From: Hybos culiciformis | Lineage: Eukaryota; Arthropoda; Insecta; Diptera; Hybotidae | NCBI GenBank assembly: GCA_964007475.1 | Contig: OZ023274.1 | Location: forward strand, 10,875,376 to 10,939,375 | DNA: 64,000 bases | Direction: 5' to 3' | In this document: piece by piece, positions 39,258 to 53,400 of the stretch | Layout: every line of letters starts with the position of its first letter | Position numbering within the stretch: the stretch's first letter is position 1 | The notes under the pieces: generated by a model | The model's database searches: none | The model's input: only the letters and a program-made list of their open reading frames with translations | What the model was told of the DNA's origin: nothing | Program-made: the position numbers and the translations under genes

Positions 39258-39763
39258 GGTAGGACATAACATGAAAATGACATTAAAATGACTTAAAATA
39301 AATTTATGTTATGCCGTTTCGGAAAAGGACAATAAATAAATTTATTTTATGCCTTTTATTTCCGACGAAAAATGACATAACATAAAAAATTCAACGGGAG
39401 TGTCTTAACCTTAAGCGATATAACTTAAATTTAGGTTCTGACACTTTCAAAGTGACATGAACAAAATTTATGTTATTTCACTTTTATAAAAGAGAGAAAA
39501 TTTTATATTTAAATTTATTTTTGCCTTTTTACAAAAATGTGATAGAAAAGAGCATTACTTTATATTGCTTTTTGCCAATTCAAAATGGAGTTAAACTAAA
39601 TTATACTTTATAGCCACTCTGAAAGTGAATTGAAATTAATTTATTTTTTTCTTTACTTTTATGTCCTTTTTCGAAGCGACATAACATAAATTCTTTTCAA
39701 GTAACTTTCATGTGAACATGAAGTAAATTTTCTTTATGTATTTTTACTTTAAGACATCCCACC
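39258..39763. mobile_element. Foldback/MULE-like non-autonomous element with 9-bp direct repeats
   Basis: Ends GGTAGGACAT and ATGTCCCACC-like (right end GACATCCCACC) are imperfect inverted termini. Inner 30-bp arms at 39301-39330 and 39663-39692 are inverted with 27/30 identity (left arm TTTATGTTATGCCGTTTCGG). The element is flanked by GAAAAAAAT at 39249-39257 and 39764-39772. A 9-bp duplication is typical of Mutator-like elements, but this one is A-rich and could be coincidence. There is no transposase. Confidence 0.55.
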
Positions 39764-41189
39764 GAAAAAAATACTTCAACTTGATAAATGTCTGATTTCT
39801 CCTTGAAAAGACATTGTGATTTTATTGTATAATTAAAAAAAAAATATTGATTTTCAATTTTATGCAAGAAAGAAAAATTTTCCAGCCTAGCGCCCTCTGG
39901 ATTTGCTTCCATTACATAGTATTCAAAGTAATTTTTATTATACACACTTACAATTTTTTCTGTATACATGTTATACATAATTTTTCAATGATAAAAGGGA
40001 CATAATGAATACATATTTTATTTTGGTTTTTTTTTTTGCATATTACATAATTTTTCATAAAAATTTAAGCTGGATCTATTAATATTATTTTATTGATTTT
40101 AGACTTCTTACCAATTATTTTTCGGAGATCTTCGATGTATTGCTTTATGAGAATCACTTTGACGGTTTTTTGATATTTTAATACGAAAAAATATGACGAT
40201 AAATAAATATGATTTGGGAAAATGAAAATAAAGTATATTATAATGTTATCGAACTACACTCTAAAAATGTGTTCTAATGTGAAATTGTAATATGAATTTT
40301 TTTTTTTTTTTTAATTTTTGTTAGTAATTTTTATTTAAAAACAGTATGTTTTGGCATCTATTGAAAAACTATACATATATTATAAATGTGATAAACATAT
40401 ATATATGATTTTTATTTTTTCTTAAATAAAAGACAGAATAGCAATGAACAATAATAAAAAAAAACTATATTATAATGTAAACAGGTTTTTTATAATGAAC
40501 TTTTGAAAAACTATACAAAAATTCTCACTTCGTTATAATATCCTTTTATTCACACAATTTATTATTTTATCCTTGTGATAATATAATCAATTTTTTTTTA
40601 ATTTTTTTTTTTTTTAATTAATTTTTAAATATTTAATTGACACACAATTTTTTTAATTAAAATTTTCTTCTTATTGCATTTTTTGAAACAAATTTTTCCA
40701 CTTTCCCAAATCAAAGGACGGACCAAACCAAAAAAAATATATTTTTATTATTTCACTAATTGCTCTAAACTGCCTGACGTTCTACAATGTTATGATGGAA
40801 TAAATATTAAACCATTTTGATTAAAGGAATTTATTTTTAACAAGGATAACAAAATGGAAATTTTTTTGTATGTATCTAGTGAAAAAAATAAGAAAAAAAA
40901 CGAAAAGGATTTTCTATTGGACTTGAAAATTCTATTTTTTTTTTCTTCTTCTTCTTCTTAATTGCGTATCCAGTTTCAACCCCAAAAAATAGTTAAAAAT
41001 ATATTATCATTTTTGGGGAATTAATGACGTCACAAATAAAACCATTTTTAAAATAGGTGGAGCTTTGAAAAAGGGGGGCACAATGTAAAATGGAGTATGA
41101 AAAATTTATGGAAAATGTATTTGTATTGATTTTTTGTTTTTTAATTTTTTTTACTACAGAATTTTAATAGTAATTTGTTTTTTTTTTAG
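39764..41189. other. Intergenic / Gad1 upstream DNA
   Basis: A/T-rich with T and A runs and a (CTT)n microsatellite at about 40942-40958. A GC-richer CAGCCTAGCGCCCTCTGG spot lies at about 39883-39900. No gene found. Confidence 0.6.
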
Positions 41190-41269
41190 ATGATATTGAC
41201 GTTCCAGGATTTAGAAGGACATTAGCAAGACGAAAAATTTATTGTAATTGGGAAAATAAAAAATATTAA
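41190..41269 (+). CDS. Possible orphan terminal exon
   Basis: A long T tract ending TTTTTTTAG precedes a frame reading DIDVPGFRRTLARRKIYCNW then ENKKY and TAA, with two bases of a split codon first. It is more basic and less low-complexity than nearby chance translations, and the acceptor is good. I found no upstream exon, donor or signal peptide to join it to, and I do not recognise the sequence. It may be the end of an unseen small gene, or chance. Confidence 0.2.
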
Positions 41270-44200
41270 GTACGTAAAAACAGAAACCTGTATATTCATA
41301 CATATAATATTGTAAATCATTTCATTTCACTTTATTTTTAATGTTTATAATAATAATAATATTTATAATATTTATATTTTAATTGCATCATTTTTGCGTA
41401 TTATTTTAAATATATTGGGACATTAGGAGCTTTAAAAATTACTTTATGAAAAATTTAAAATGTATAAACAGCTCGTTTTTTTTCGTTAGAAGAAAAATTG
41501 TAAATAATTATGTAACATGAAAAATTAATGGAATTATTCTGGTTGAAAAATATTGAAAAGTCTATAAAATTCAAGAAATAATTGAAAATAATATTCTTAC
41601 CCAACTTTCGCTCAATTACAATTTCATACTTTGTTTTTTCCTTTTTAATTGAATGAATTTGGTTTTAGTACTGAAAAAATTCAGATAATATTCAGCTTAT
41701 TCTTTTGTTCTCAGTCTTAGATCAAGCTCGCAGTTGAAGGTCCATTCTCACAGAACTGAATATGGTTTTCACGAAGCTATTTTTTCCAGTATTAGAAATT
41801 TAAATTGTATAATTTTGATTTTGAATTATAATTTTTCAAGGCTAGTCGTTAGATTTAGATTTATTATTTTAATTGTCGATCCCGGCTCGAAAGTTCTGCC
41901 CCAGTCTTTATTAATAAAATTTATGGTCTTCAGTTTATACAAAAATCCTAAAGAAAAAGTACTTTCACTTCTTAATTTTTCTTTCCCTAAAAACCTTATT
42001 CGGACTATTACGAACGTTTTAATTGGTGATACGCTTAATAAGCATTAATTTTTTATTATATAGATTTAATAATTATTTTCTAAATAAATTTAATATATTC
42101 TGAGAAATAATGTTAGATTATCTAGCATTATTTATAAATATAATTGTTATTTTGTTCTAATCTTTTTTTTTGCGATAGAAATAAATAAAAATATACTTTT
42201 AATTTATAATTTTTATCACAAAACAAATTTGCCTATTAATTGATTTTAAAGTAAAATTACTTGAATTTGTTTTAAGAAAAATTCTTAGAAATATGCAAAT
42301 TGAATTACCAAACATATGAATTCTCCTTTTTTTTCAAAATGACATAGAAAGCTAGACGGATTTTTCATGGGATGAGTAAGAATATTCTAATATAAGAAGC
42401 TTTTAATGGCAACTAAAAATAACATATAAATGAAATAAAGAAAAAGTTGTATATTTTTTTTTTTTTGATGGAGGGGAAGAGAATGTTATATTTTTGTATT
42501 TTATTCAAATCTAAATGGGAATACTACTCTAAAATATATTTTTTTATTTTTTTAATAAAATAAGAAATATTTTACGTTTGCTCTTAGCATTAGACTAAAA
42601 AATTTTTTTTTAAGAAAATTATTAAAAACATTTTGAAAGAAAAATAATTAATCACTTTGAAGGCAGACTTTAATTTCATCAACTTTCACCATCAGGTGTT
42701 ATCTGTCGCGACGACAGTTTTGATTATATGAAAAAAAACTGTATGTCACAATGAAAGGTCAAAAAAAAAAAACAAAAAACAATTCATTTCAATTTTATGC
42801 TAATTCTACTAAAAAGCTTTACGCTAATTCTACTAAAAAAATTTTATGCTAATTCTACTAAAAAGCAGATAGAAATAAGACAGATAATGAAAAAATAAAA
42901 CTTTTGAAAACTTTTTTTAAGATCATTTTATTTTATCCAATTTTAATTTGACAAAGTTGTTTTGTTTTAAGATGATAAATTGAAGCTTTTAGCTCTCATT
43001 GACCTTTGCTGCCTCTTTAAGGAATACATATACATATTGCATTGAAAATTTCACATAAATTTTGTATTTAACATTTAAATGAAGGCAACAATTTAATCCT
43101 TCGATTTCAGAAATATTTTATTTTAACTTAGTTCAAGATGGTCACATCGTTTTTTATCTATTACACTAAATAATATTTTCATATGAAATGAAAAGCCCAG
43201 CTGCTTGATATAAATTAAATCTATAAAATGTAAAAATATAGTTTTTACCATAAAAAACTTAACCTACCTAAATAATGTAAATAAATGTAATAAAATACAA
43301 AATAAAAAAAATACAAAATGTTAAAAAAATACAAAATGTTAAAAATTGTTGAAACAAAATGTTTTTGAAAAACATAAATTGGAAATTTTTTTTCGTAAAA
43401 ACTAGGTATAGAGTTTTAGTAAAAATAGCAACTTTTTGAAAGGGGTTTTTCGTTAATGCTGAATTTAAAATAAAAATAAAAATTATTACATGTATAGAAG
43501 TGCCAAAAAATGTTTTATTCGACGTCTTTTTTCTCTATTATCTTTAGAAAGTTATTCTTGAATTTGATAAAAAAAAAAGAAGAAAAATTGATTAAAAAAA
43601 AAATTGTTTATACTTTCATAAATATATAAAGCAATTTATTTTGATTGGCCAAATCATATTGAACACAAGACATATCAAAAAGTTGTTGACAGGTCATAAG
43701 ACATAATTACTACACTATAAGTCACGGATTTGGATAGTTTCTGAATAAAAAGATTAAGATTTGTCATAGAATAAGTCAATTATTGACATAGGGCAATTAT
43801 AAGTTATTTTCATAAGTTTACTAATAAATTGTTTAATGTACCTACTCAAAAAATATGTGTACTCATACAAATAATATAATTTGTTCTCTGTCTTGATAGA
43901 ATTAAAACAAAAATATTTTTAATAAGAACTTTTTTTTTTAAATAAGTTAAGCCATCTTTTAGCTACCGTAAACCTATACAGATAAATAATTTTTAAATCG
44001 TATAAGATTTTATAGCTTTATACAAATATTTTGTGACGTCAACCGTAAAATATAATTTTGTAACAATATAATATATTAATATTTAAAAAACACAATGCAA
44101 TTTTTTTCTCACACAATTTTAGTTTTTGTTATATAAACAACTCCGCCTTCACTTGGATTTCAAATTTGTATGTTGTTCGTGTTTTAATATTTCTTCCTAT

Positions 44201-47200
44201 ATATACTAGTATATTTCGCCTACGTTCAAAACATTAAAATTTTCAAGGATAATGAAAATTTTATCCTTTTTTTTTGTCACGATTTTCTATTGAATTAAAC
44301 ATTGTATGAAATTCAAACAAAAATTTAGCCTACACAGCAAGAAAACCTTTTGAAAAAAACAAATTTAAGAAAAATAATCAGCAATCTATATTATAATATC
44401 GTAAATCACGAAATTTTAACAACAACAATTTCTATGCAAAAAAGAAGCAAAATATCAAGACACTTTACAAAATTTTAATTTTTCTAAAAAATTTTCTTAA
44501 GGAATTGAAGATTAATAATAACAAATTCATAGAGTACACTGGTGTACTATACTATTATCTAGCAACCGATTTACTTTATATGCCATACACACTTATAATA
44601 TTCAATTAGTAGGCACTGGACAACATCTGATTATTTGATCGTATCGGTTATACATATTACAACAGGATTGGCATAAAACCTCCTACTTAAAAACACATCA
44701 GAGGCATAATTACTTTACATCACTCTGTAGAAGCTTGTTAAAATACTTTTTATTTAACTAATTTTAAATCTTACACAAAATCTTTTAGTTAAATGGCCTA
44801 TTAGTCCACCCTATAAAAATAGGAAATAAAAATTTCTGTAAAAATGTTATCTAACTAAGCTTAATTTTTAACTTTGAAGGATTAAATAGTTTGCTTAGCA
44901 CTTGACGGTTTTTATTTTTTGCTAATGGCATCCATAAATTAATTCATTCATCATTGTCCAAAAAAAAAAATTCAAAAAAAAAGTTTTAATTAATAAAGAA
45001 CATTTAAAATATTTCATAAAAAGGTCAAAAACGATTTTGAACAAACTAATAAAAAAAAACATTCTGCCTGAAAAATTGGATTCAACTTATAATGAAATTT
45101 AGAATCATGTTAAAGCTTTTTCAATTGGAATAGCTTAAATTTCAAGGAGTATATAAAATCATAAGCAAGAATATTGATCTGAGGGATTATTTATGGATTT
45201 ACTTCTGATAAAGTCAAATTGAATGCGGTGATAGAAAATTTTTTTTATACATTTTTTTTATACAAATGAATTTGTACATTTTTTTCAATCTGATTGTATA
45301 TTTTTAGGTGCGATAAGTGGCGTCGAATCATACTAATTTAAAAAATATTTTTTTTTTTTATTTGAAGAACTTAACACATTATAGCATTTAATGTAAAATC
45401 CATACAAAACTTCTTAGATCTTGTTTTAAGTAACTTAAAGGGCCAAAAAATCTTTAACAGTTTTATTATATTTTAAAATTCAAACTTTTATTTAAATGTA
45501 ATTAATGGATTAATTTTTAAATTACATAATTATATAATTTAAATTTTATTTTATTTGTTGAATTATTAAAAACAGGAAATAAATACTTTGGATTTAAATA
45601 AAAAGTTTATTAAATTTTATTTATAAATTTTTCGTGATTTGAAAAAAATTATAAAAAGAAAATAAAGATAAATGCATATTAATCCTTTTATGCACCGATT
45701 AAGTTTTAACAATACCAGGTAAACGACGACGGGGAAATACAACAGAAACAGATTTTTATTAACGGACTACAAAACTGAGTTAAACAATATTCTTGCTGCT
45801 TGTTAACAGCGTCATATAAGATATGTTGTTATCAGTACTATGAATATTAATTCGTTGATTCAATTTAAAAAAATGACTTAAAGTGCACTTAAAGCGATTA
45901 ATAAATTTGTGTTTTACAGATACCGTATAAAAAATGTTTATAATTTTAAGGTTTGACATTTTATTATTCTTTAATTTTCATTTCAGCATTCTAAAAAATA
46001 TTTTATAGCGAATCTCCATTTATGCAACCAACTTCCATTTCAAAACGATAATATAATATGGTGTATATTTTACATACATACATGCTTACCAAGTCTGTTT
46101 TTTCTGTATTTATTTGATCTGTATTCTATAAACATTAATTTCGGTCTTCAAAAACATTTATTAAGCTTCTAAAATTGAAAACTATGGAAATAATTTTTGC
46201 ATGTTAACGAAAATAACCAAAAATTCATACCATGAAAATAATAAACAGATCAATTAAAAATAATAGAAAAAAAAAATTTTTTGTTTCTGATACAAAAACA
46301 ATATTTAGAGAGAATTAAAAACTCTTATGCTGTCTATGTTCAACTTATTTTGCAAATCTCTATAATATTTTATGTTTTAATCAAAATTTGAACAGGTCCC
46401 ATAAAACATTAAGTATATCTAAAAAAACGATTTTGTTTTAAATATTAATATGTTATTTTCCTATCAGTTCTTCAAAAACACTTAAGTTTTAAGCCTACGA
46501 TAATTATCATTTTTGGACATACATATGTTATTTCTCTATTAAAATTTACCTAAGTATATAATTTATATAGGTATGTTACGTACATACGTATGTTTTGTTT
46601 ATGATATTTTGTTTTTTGATCTCATTAATGTAAACACCATTTAGAAGCTTACTTAATAAAAATCAATAAAAACAAAAAAAAAAAATACCTATTATCAGTA
46701 ATAATTTTTTTTTATCTTAATCAATTTATTGAACATCGATATGAAAAACAACAATATTTAACGTATATCTACTATTAGCATACCTACTTATAACGTCAGT
46801 TTAGTACAAAGTATTATTTAGTTTCGGAAAATAAATCGAAGTATACACAATTAAAATTTCGTATAGTTAAATATCATAAAAAATTGATATAGTTTTTAAT
46901 AATAATATAGTACGCTAAAATGACTAAAAAGGTAAATATATAAAATACATATTTTCAATTCGAAGAGGGAATTTTGTACCTAAGGTTTGGCGCCTTTTTT
47001 TTTACCTAATAATTTTTATTTTAATTCGGTTAACGACAATAAAAGTCTTTTAGAAATTTTTTTATTTGATGTTCACATAAATATTGCCTTCGAAGTTTAT
47101 AGAAATAAATTCTTAATATTCTCTTCTTGAAACCTTATATTACCGTAGAACTTAATCGGTGTATTGAAGTGAAGGTCGTGTCAGGCAAGCACATAAGCAC

Positions 47201-49900
47201 TAACTTTTTTTCTATAATTTTATTTGTTGAAATATTATTTTAAATTAAAGAACTCAGCTTTAAGTATTTATATATATCTTACTATAATTTAATTCCTCTC
47301 AGTACAATATCAGTACTTTATATCTTAGCACAGAAATATAGTCTTAGTTTCTTAATTATTTTAATTTAAATTTCTAAAAATAAATATTTTCCTTGCTGAC
47401 TAACTTATGACGTGACATGAAGTTACATAATAATTCTATTTTTAAAAAATTTAATAATTATAAAAATAATTATATTAACTTAGTTTGTTAAAAAAAATAA
47501 TATTTTGGTTTTTAAAAAAGAAACTATAATAACTCTTACTATAAACTATAACTCTTATGTCTTATCTAATTGACTAAAAATTCATAGGAAAATATTGAAA
47601 ATTAAAGATTATGCTTAGCAGAAAAATTATCGCGATCGGAAGTTATTTCTTAAATATTAAGTGATTTTGAATCAAGGTTCATTGGTTTTTTTTTTTTTGA
47701 TTAAATATTACGGAAATTCCTAAAATATGAGTAAAGTATTGATGTCAAATTCATATATTTTTTTAAGACGGTTTTCTTTAAAGCACAAATTGTGTCCGTT
47801 TGTTTGATCAAATCTTGCAATTGATATTTGATCCACTTCTTGCGGACCGATTCTGACCATGACAATTGACTGATTAATCTCAAATCTAAGTTAGTATGTA
47901 TACAAAAAAAATGTGTTTAAAAACTGTTTTGATTGAAATTTGTACGTTGTCGAATAAAGGAAATTGAAAATTTTGCTTAGCATGCAGTTTAATCGTGGGG
48001 TTCTCATAAAAGGATATTGGTCGTTTAGTCTTTTAATAGCCCCACGCTCACGATTTTAATTTTTAGTTAAAATGTCAACAAATTGTCTAACATAAAGAAA
48101 TTATTTTCTTGGATTTTCAAATTATCTTTTTTTTTTATTTTTGTCTTTTTAGTACATATTTAAATAATAAAATCGTGTAACTTTAAATTTTTTTTAATTT
48201 TTTTTTTTTATATGCGATATCATACACAAGTAATTTATAATATATTTTTGTTAGTTATGTTGATAACAGAAACAATATTTTGAATAACTTTTTCAATTGA
48301 AATTTTTTTTATGGGATTTCCTTTATTTTTTCCAAAACAGAAATTTATCACATTTTCTATTTTAATATTATTTAATATTAAAATTTAGATCTTTGTGTAA
48401 ACTGTATTAAGCAGATTTTGAAATTAATAAATACTTTTTCTAAGTTATGATACAAGAATATTTACACCTTAAAGAACTTTATTTTGTGAATAAAACGTTG
48501 ATTAATTTTACAATACTAATTAATACCAAGTTCGATTTATTTGCTACTGGCTAAAAATAAATTATCTTTTAAGAAATGAAATGTGACTTTTAAAATATAT
48601 GTATCCAAAGAAATTTTATTTTAATCAATTTTTTGTTTACCTTGCAAAAATTCAATTTACCTCTACATAGCATCTACAAATTTTTAATTTCTTTTTTTTT
48701 ATAACGACCTTGGAAATTCAATTAAATACAAGAATATTCTAGAGAAAATAAAAAAGGGCCGAAAGGGACCGTGGAAATTTATTATTATGTACCAATTTTT
48801 TTTTTGTTTAGCTTACAATTGCAAAAAAAGGAATTTTCTCTAATTTTCATATATATGATAAAAAAATTCTTGGATAAGCAATCTGAACCTTATTTTCTTT
48901 TTAAAGTTTTATTTTTATAAAATAAGCATAAAGAATTTTATTACAGCGAAATATAATAAATTGGTTAAGCTTGATGCCTTTTCAAATTTCTGAAACGAAC
49001 TTTTTTATTTCATAAACAAAAATTTATTATTGGCCCATTTTGCAGCAAAAAAGTCCAACCAAATGTTAAATGATACGATACTATTTATTTAAAACCTAAA
49101 TTAGGAGGAGCACGTTTTCATTCATTTATTTATTATTAAATTTTTTTTTTGCTTCCAGAATTTTGAACATAAAAAGAAATTTTAAAATAAATTAAAATAA
49201 AAATTTGAAAAATTTGCGAATAATATAGCAAAAATAAAAATTATTATACCTATGATTTATAATCTAAAAATAAATAAATTTTTGAAACTGGTTGGGAAAC
49301 TGTCTACTTCAAATCGGGGCAAATTGCAAGTCTAAAATTGTATTGTGAATCTATTTATAGACTAACACGCAATACAAATCACTCCTAATTTGATAAGTCA
49401 ATCAAGTGTAAAATAATAAAAATAATAATTATAGGAAAATATTGTTTAGGTCATTTGTAAAATCGAACCCTACAGTATCGTATAAAACCAAAATATATGT
49501 TTATTATTGTAGATGTGTAGATATTATATAAATTTATGACAATTTAAGGCTTAAATCGTTTTATGAAAATATCTGTTTAGATTAGAACTAGGCACCTAAA
49601 TAAATAAAGAAAACAAAATATTCTTCATCTTTATAAAAATATTAGGTATACCTAGTAGGTACATAAATTTAAAAATTATTATTATTTTTATAAAAAAAAA
49701 ACTTATCTTATTAGGTCAACATTTATTTTAAAATGTAAAAAATAAGTTCTAATATTAAATTATAACACAGCACAATTATACGAACATTATATACATATAA
49801 TTCTAAGCGTATTATAAAAATAAAAAAAAAAACAAAAATTTTACGTTAATTCCAATTGAAAAAGCACGCCTTTAATTAATTTATTTAAAAAAAACATATA
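41270..49900. other. Long intergenic region upstream of Gad1
   Basis: 8.6 kb, A/T-rich. It contains the small array at 42793-42866, a 17-bp repeat (AAAAAATACAAAATGTT, about 43304-43340), and GC-richer patches near 41720-41920, 45715-45740 and 47770-47880. None of these gives a recognisable protein. The Gad1 promoter probably lies somewhere here, but I cannot locate it. Confidence 0.6.
42793..42866. repeat. Three-copy tandem repeat, period 24-25 bp
   Basis: GCTAATTCTACTAAAAA occurs three times in succession (starts about 42799, 42823, 42848), separated by short T-rich spacers. Confidence 0.9.
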
Positions 49901-49970
49901 TTAATGTACAAATATAGAATCCCTCCATTCCACTATCAAAAGCGTAAAAAGGATCTCCAAAGTGCGAGGG

Positions 49971-49978
49971 TATATATT
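49971..49978 (+). promoter_or_regulatory. Possible TATA box of the cysteine-module gene
   Basis: TATATATT just after the GC-richer AGTGCGAGGG, 133 nt before the start codon. Transcription about 30 bp downstream would leave about 100 nt of 5' UTR. TATA-like words are common in this DNA, so this is weak. Confidence 0.3.
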
Positions 49979-50103
49979 GAAAATTTTCTTATTTCCCGTG
50001 ATTTTTACACCTACATACAAAATAAACTTTTTATTTATTTTTTTTTTTTATTTTCTATTTTATTTTCTTTTGTCACATCAACAATTTTCACAAACTGTTA
50101 CAC

Positions 50104-50495
50104 ATGTATAATATCCAGGAATCACAGATTTTAATAATATTATTGGTTACAATATTATTTGAAAATGCGCATGGCAAAACTGGGAAAATTAATTTCACTG
50201 AAATAAATTCATATAATAATAATAATGTTGCATTGGAAAATTCAGTTGTGGTGAATAATAGAAAAATAGATGAAAATATTTTTCCCATTCGAAGCAACAA
50301 AATGCAGCTTACAAATGATTTAGATCGATTTTCAAAACCTACAAGGAATTTATTAAAGATAAATCCTGATGCTACTACTATTGCAACAAATGTAATACCA
50401 TCATTATTAAGAAAAAATCAACATCTCAGAATTAATAGTGAACAATCATTTAGTGTAGTACAAGATTGGAGTTCGGTTTGCAGACAGCTCTGCGG
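50104..50495 (+). CDS. Cysteine-module gene exon 1 (residues 1-131)
   Basis: Signal peptide, the long cysteine-free N-terminal region, then DWSSVCRQLC opening module 1. It ends with two bases of Gly131 before GTGAGT. The start is the first Met before the hydrophobic segment. Confidence 0.85.
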
Positions 50496-53400
50496 GTGAG
50501 TTTGATTAAAAAAGTTAAAAAAAAAAAATTAAAATTAAAATTACATAAAATAGAATATGTGGAAATTTTATGTACATATAATAGAGAATTTTCTTCATTT
50601 CTTTTTGATTGATATGTGAATTTTTTTTTTTTTTACTATTGAGAGAAATTAAATTCAACAATTAATAAAAAAAAGAAAAGAATGTTCTTTCTACACACAA
50701 ATTATTTTTCTGCTTAATAACTTTTGATTAAAATCTTTATTATTATATATGATTTTTTGAATGAGTCTAGACAAAAACTATAAATTTGTTAGAGAAAAAA
50801 AAATAGTATTTTTGATTTAATAAATTCAAAAAAAAAAATAAAAAATTGAAAAACTTTAGTTCAAAAGATATTTTTTCTTCTATTCGAGATAAAATTTTTT
50901 AATTGCAAAAGTTTTTTTTGAACATTTAAAATGTTTTAGATTTTTAAAAATTAAAGATAAAATTAGGTCATTTTTTAAAATCGGTCAAACTTAGAATATA
51001 GATAAGCTTACAAACTTACAAAAGTTAATTTGCGTATCAGGTGGAAAAGTCTACGTAAATATTTTATTAAGTTAAGGACAAGACTTGATTAGTTTTAGTC
51101 TCCACAATCTCGTATTCGTCTGAAAAATTCGTTTGCTGATAATATAATTTCTACCATGGCTTATAGCTTATACGATTGCCAAACCAAAAAAAATATTTTA
51201 TAATTGCTCATAATATTCTAATTTTATGGTACTAGAAAATCTAGTTTTTTTATATTTGTGTTCTGTTTTAGAAAACGTTTCCAAACAGGGGATTAATTAC
51301 TTCGTTTAAATATCTTCTCTAGAAGCTATCTTTCGAATAAATTCGATAATGTACGTACTTTTACATTTTGTGGTGTAATTGGTTCGATAATAACAAAATA
51401 ATTAGTAGTTTAAATCACAAATATAATAACTTTCTCCAATAAAAGAATAAAAAATTTTGTTTCGCTGATGAGGAAAAATTTGAGAAACACTGACTTAGAC
51501 TTTTATTGTGAAGAAGTGAAAATACTTCGCAGCAGAATAATTCACATTTTGATGACCAAATTTACTGCGATAATACAATTTATTACATTTATCTAAAAAA
51601 TAAATAAAAAAATCAGTCATCTAGAATTCTAGATATTTCTTATTCGACGTATAATAACATTCATTAAACTGTTCAGAAATAATAATCACAATATTTGTGA
51701 TTAATTTGCCGGCGTAATATAAGTTTTAGATCTTTGAACCTTGTATCATAACTTTTATTTTATTTATAGACGTAGGTTAGTTCGACGTAATTTTATAGGA
51801 GTAATAAATAATTTCTTATTCACTAACTATTTTTTATATGTGCATATGTAATTTAGATAGTAGTATCACGTTAATTTGTAATATGTTCTTCACTTCAGTT
51901 AATTGCCCGTCGGTTGAGATTAGTCGGTGGTAAAAAACATTATTTTTAAATGTTTTTTTTTCATATATTTTATTCAACTCTAATCTCTTATTAAAAACTA
52001 CATTTTCATAAGCAACCGACGAATGGATAAGAAAGCAAAAACAGAAAGTTTGAACCAAGAAATCTGGTTATCAGTCGAAGCAGTCTTTTATTCAATTAAC
52101 TTAATTCTGTTGATTTTAAAAATCTAAAGAGTAGTTATTCTGAAAGATTTGACGGGCTTAACTTATCATAAAAAAAACTCAACTTCAAATTAAGAAAAAA
52201 GTTTTAAAATTTGCCAATGTTCAAAAAAAGTGAAAATAGGGACTCCGATTCTTCAAAGAATTATCTTACAAGTTGCATAAGTAAAGTTACAAAATATTTA
52301 AAATGCGATTAAATTTCTTATAAAATTATTAATTTCATTAAAATGTTGAATTTCGTCGATTTGGTCTTATTCTCGTTTACCCTACTTCACAGTGTCAAAC
52401 CGTTTGTAATTTATATTTTACATATATTTTTACAGAAAAAAGATTTGCAGGGCTTAAGCGATTGTAGGTATTATAATAATAGGGCAATAATAAACAAAAT
52501 TGAAAACAATTTTATTAATAAGTTTTTTTATCAAATTTTTCGAGTTTACCTAAAAAATCCTACAAAGTAATAAAAAATATAAATATGCAGAGATAAAATT
52601 ATAATAGTACTGAAAAGTACATAATTATCTACACACAAATACATTATATAAAAAATAATAAAAGTAATATTTTAATTTCTCTATTTTTAAACAAAATTAT
52701 ATTTTTTATGTTTCAGAGCTGCTTTAGGGGGCCCAGCCTGTTATGGCTCCCAAAATTGTAACGAAAAATCAGATAATGAAGATGTAAAAGTTAAGGCCGC
52801 TACACTACTGAAAGATAAACGTGATGTTATTTGTGATAATTTATGTAAATATCAACTTGGTAAGTACTCAATTTGTCGCAAATATTATTCTTCACATTAT
52901 TTTCATATTTTTTATTCTAAATTTCTATAGTTTTTAATGGTTTCTCATTCAAAGGGTCCTTTCATACAACTTTTCTCTTCTGTGCAATAAATATTTTCCA
53001 AAGAATTACATTTTCTGATTTATAAGTGTACGCATCGCAGAAATTAAGGCAATTTAAAGTATATAATAACAACTTTATATTTATATGTTTATATTCTGTT
53101 ATGTTTGTATTTTATTACCTAAACAGTACAAAATTAAGACACTTTTTGTAATTTTGAACTGTTTTTTATTTCCGACTCATATTTATTCACTTTTTTTAAT
53201 CGCAGAGCCAAAATTCAAAGTGACTAAATTATCTAAATTTAATTGCATTTTTAAATTGTAAAATGGTGAATTTCTGCGACGGGAAGAATTTGGAAAAATT
53301 TTTGAGATATTATCTTAAAAAAAATTCCGTAAAACTGAATAAAATTAGGTTAAAAAATTTAAAAAAAAATTCTTTTTCGAATATGTCCTTACTCAATCAC

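Noticed and set aside
41734..42048. 104-residue plus-strand open frame
   Set aside because: It is somewhat richer in G/C, but no domain, repeat or family resemblance is visible on either strand. Not reported as a gene.
44536..44551. Near-palindrome AGTACACTGGTGTACT
   Set aside because: Short, with a central mismatch; expected by chance in 64 kb.
47701..47883. Minus-strand frame in a GC-richer patch, considered as a transposase fragment
   Set aside because: Two frames are open over the same stretch and neither shows a known catalytic or helix-turn-helix motif.
47991..48055. Hairpin (AATCGTG ... CACGATT with GGG/CCC inside)
   Set aside because: Only short paired blocks separated by a 5-nt bulge and large loops; too imperfect to call.
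49455..49475. B-box-like TCGAACCC on the minus strand
   Set aside because: No A box at tRNA spacing, no stems, no T-run stop.
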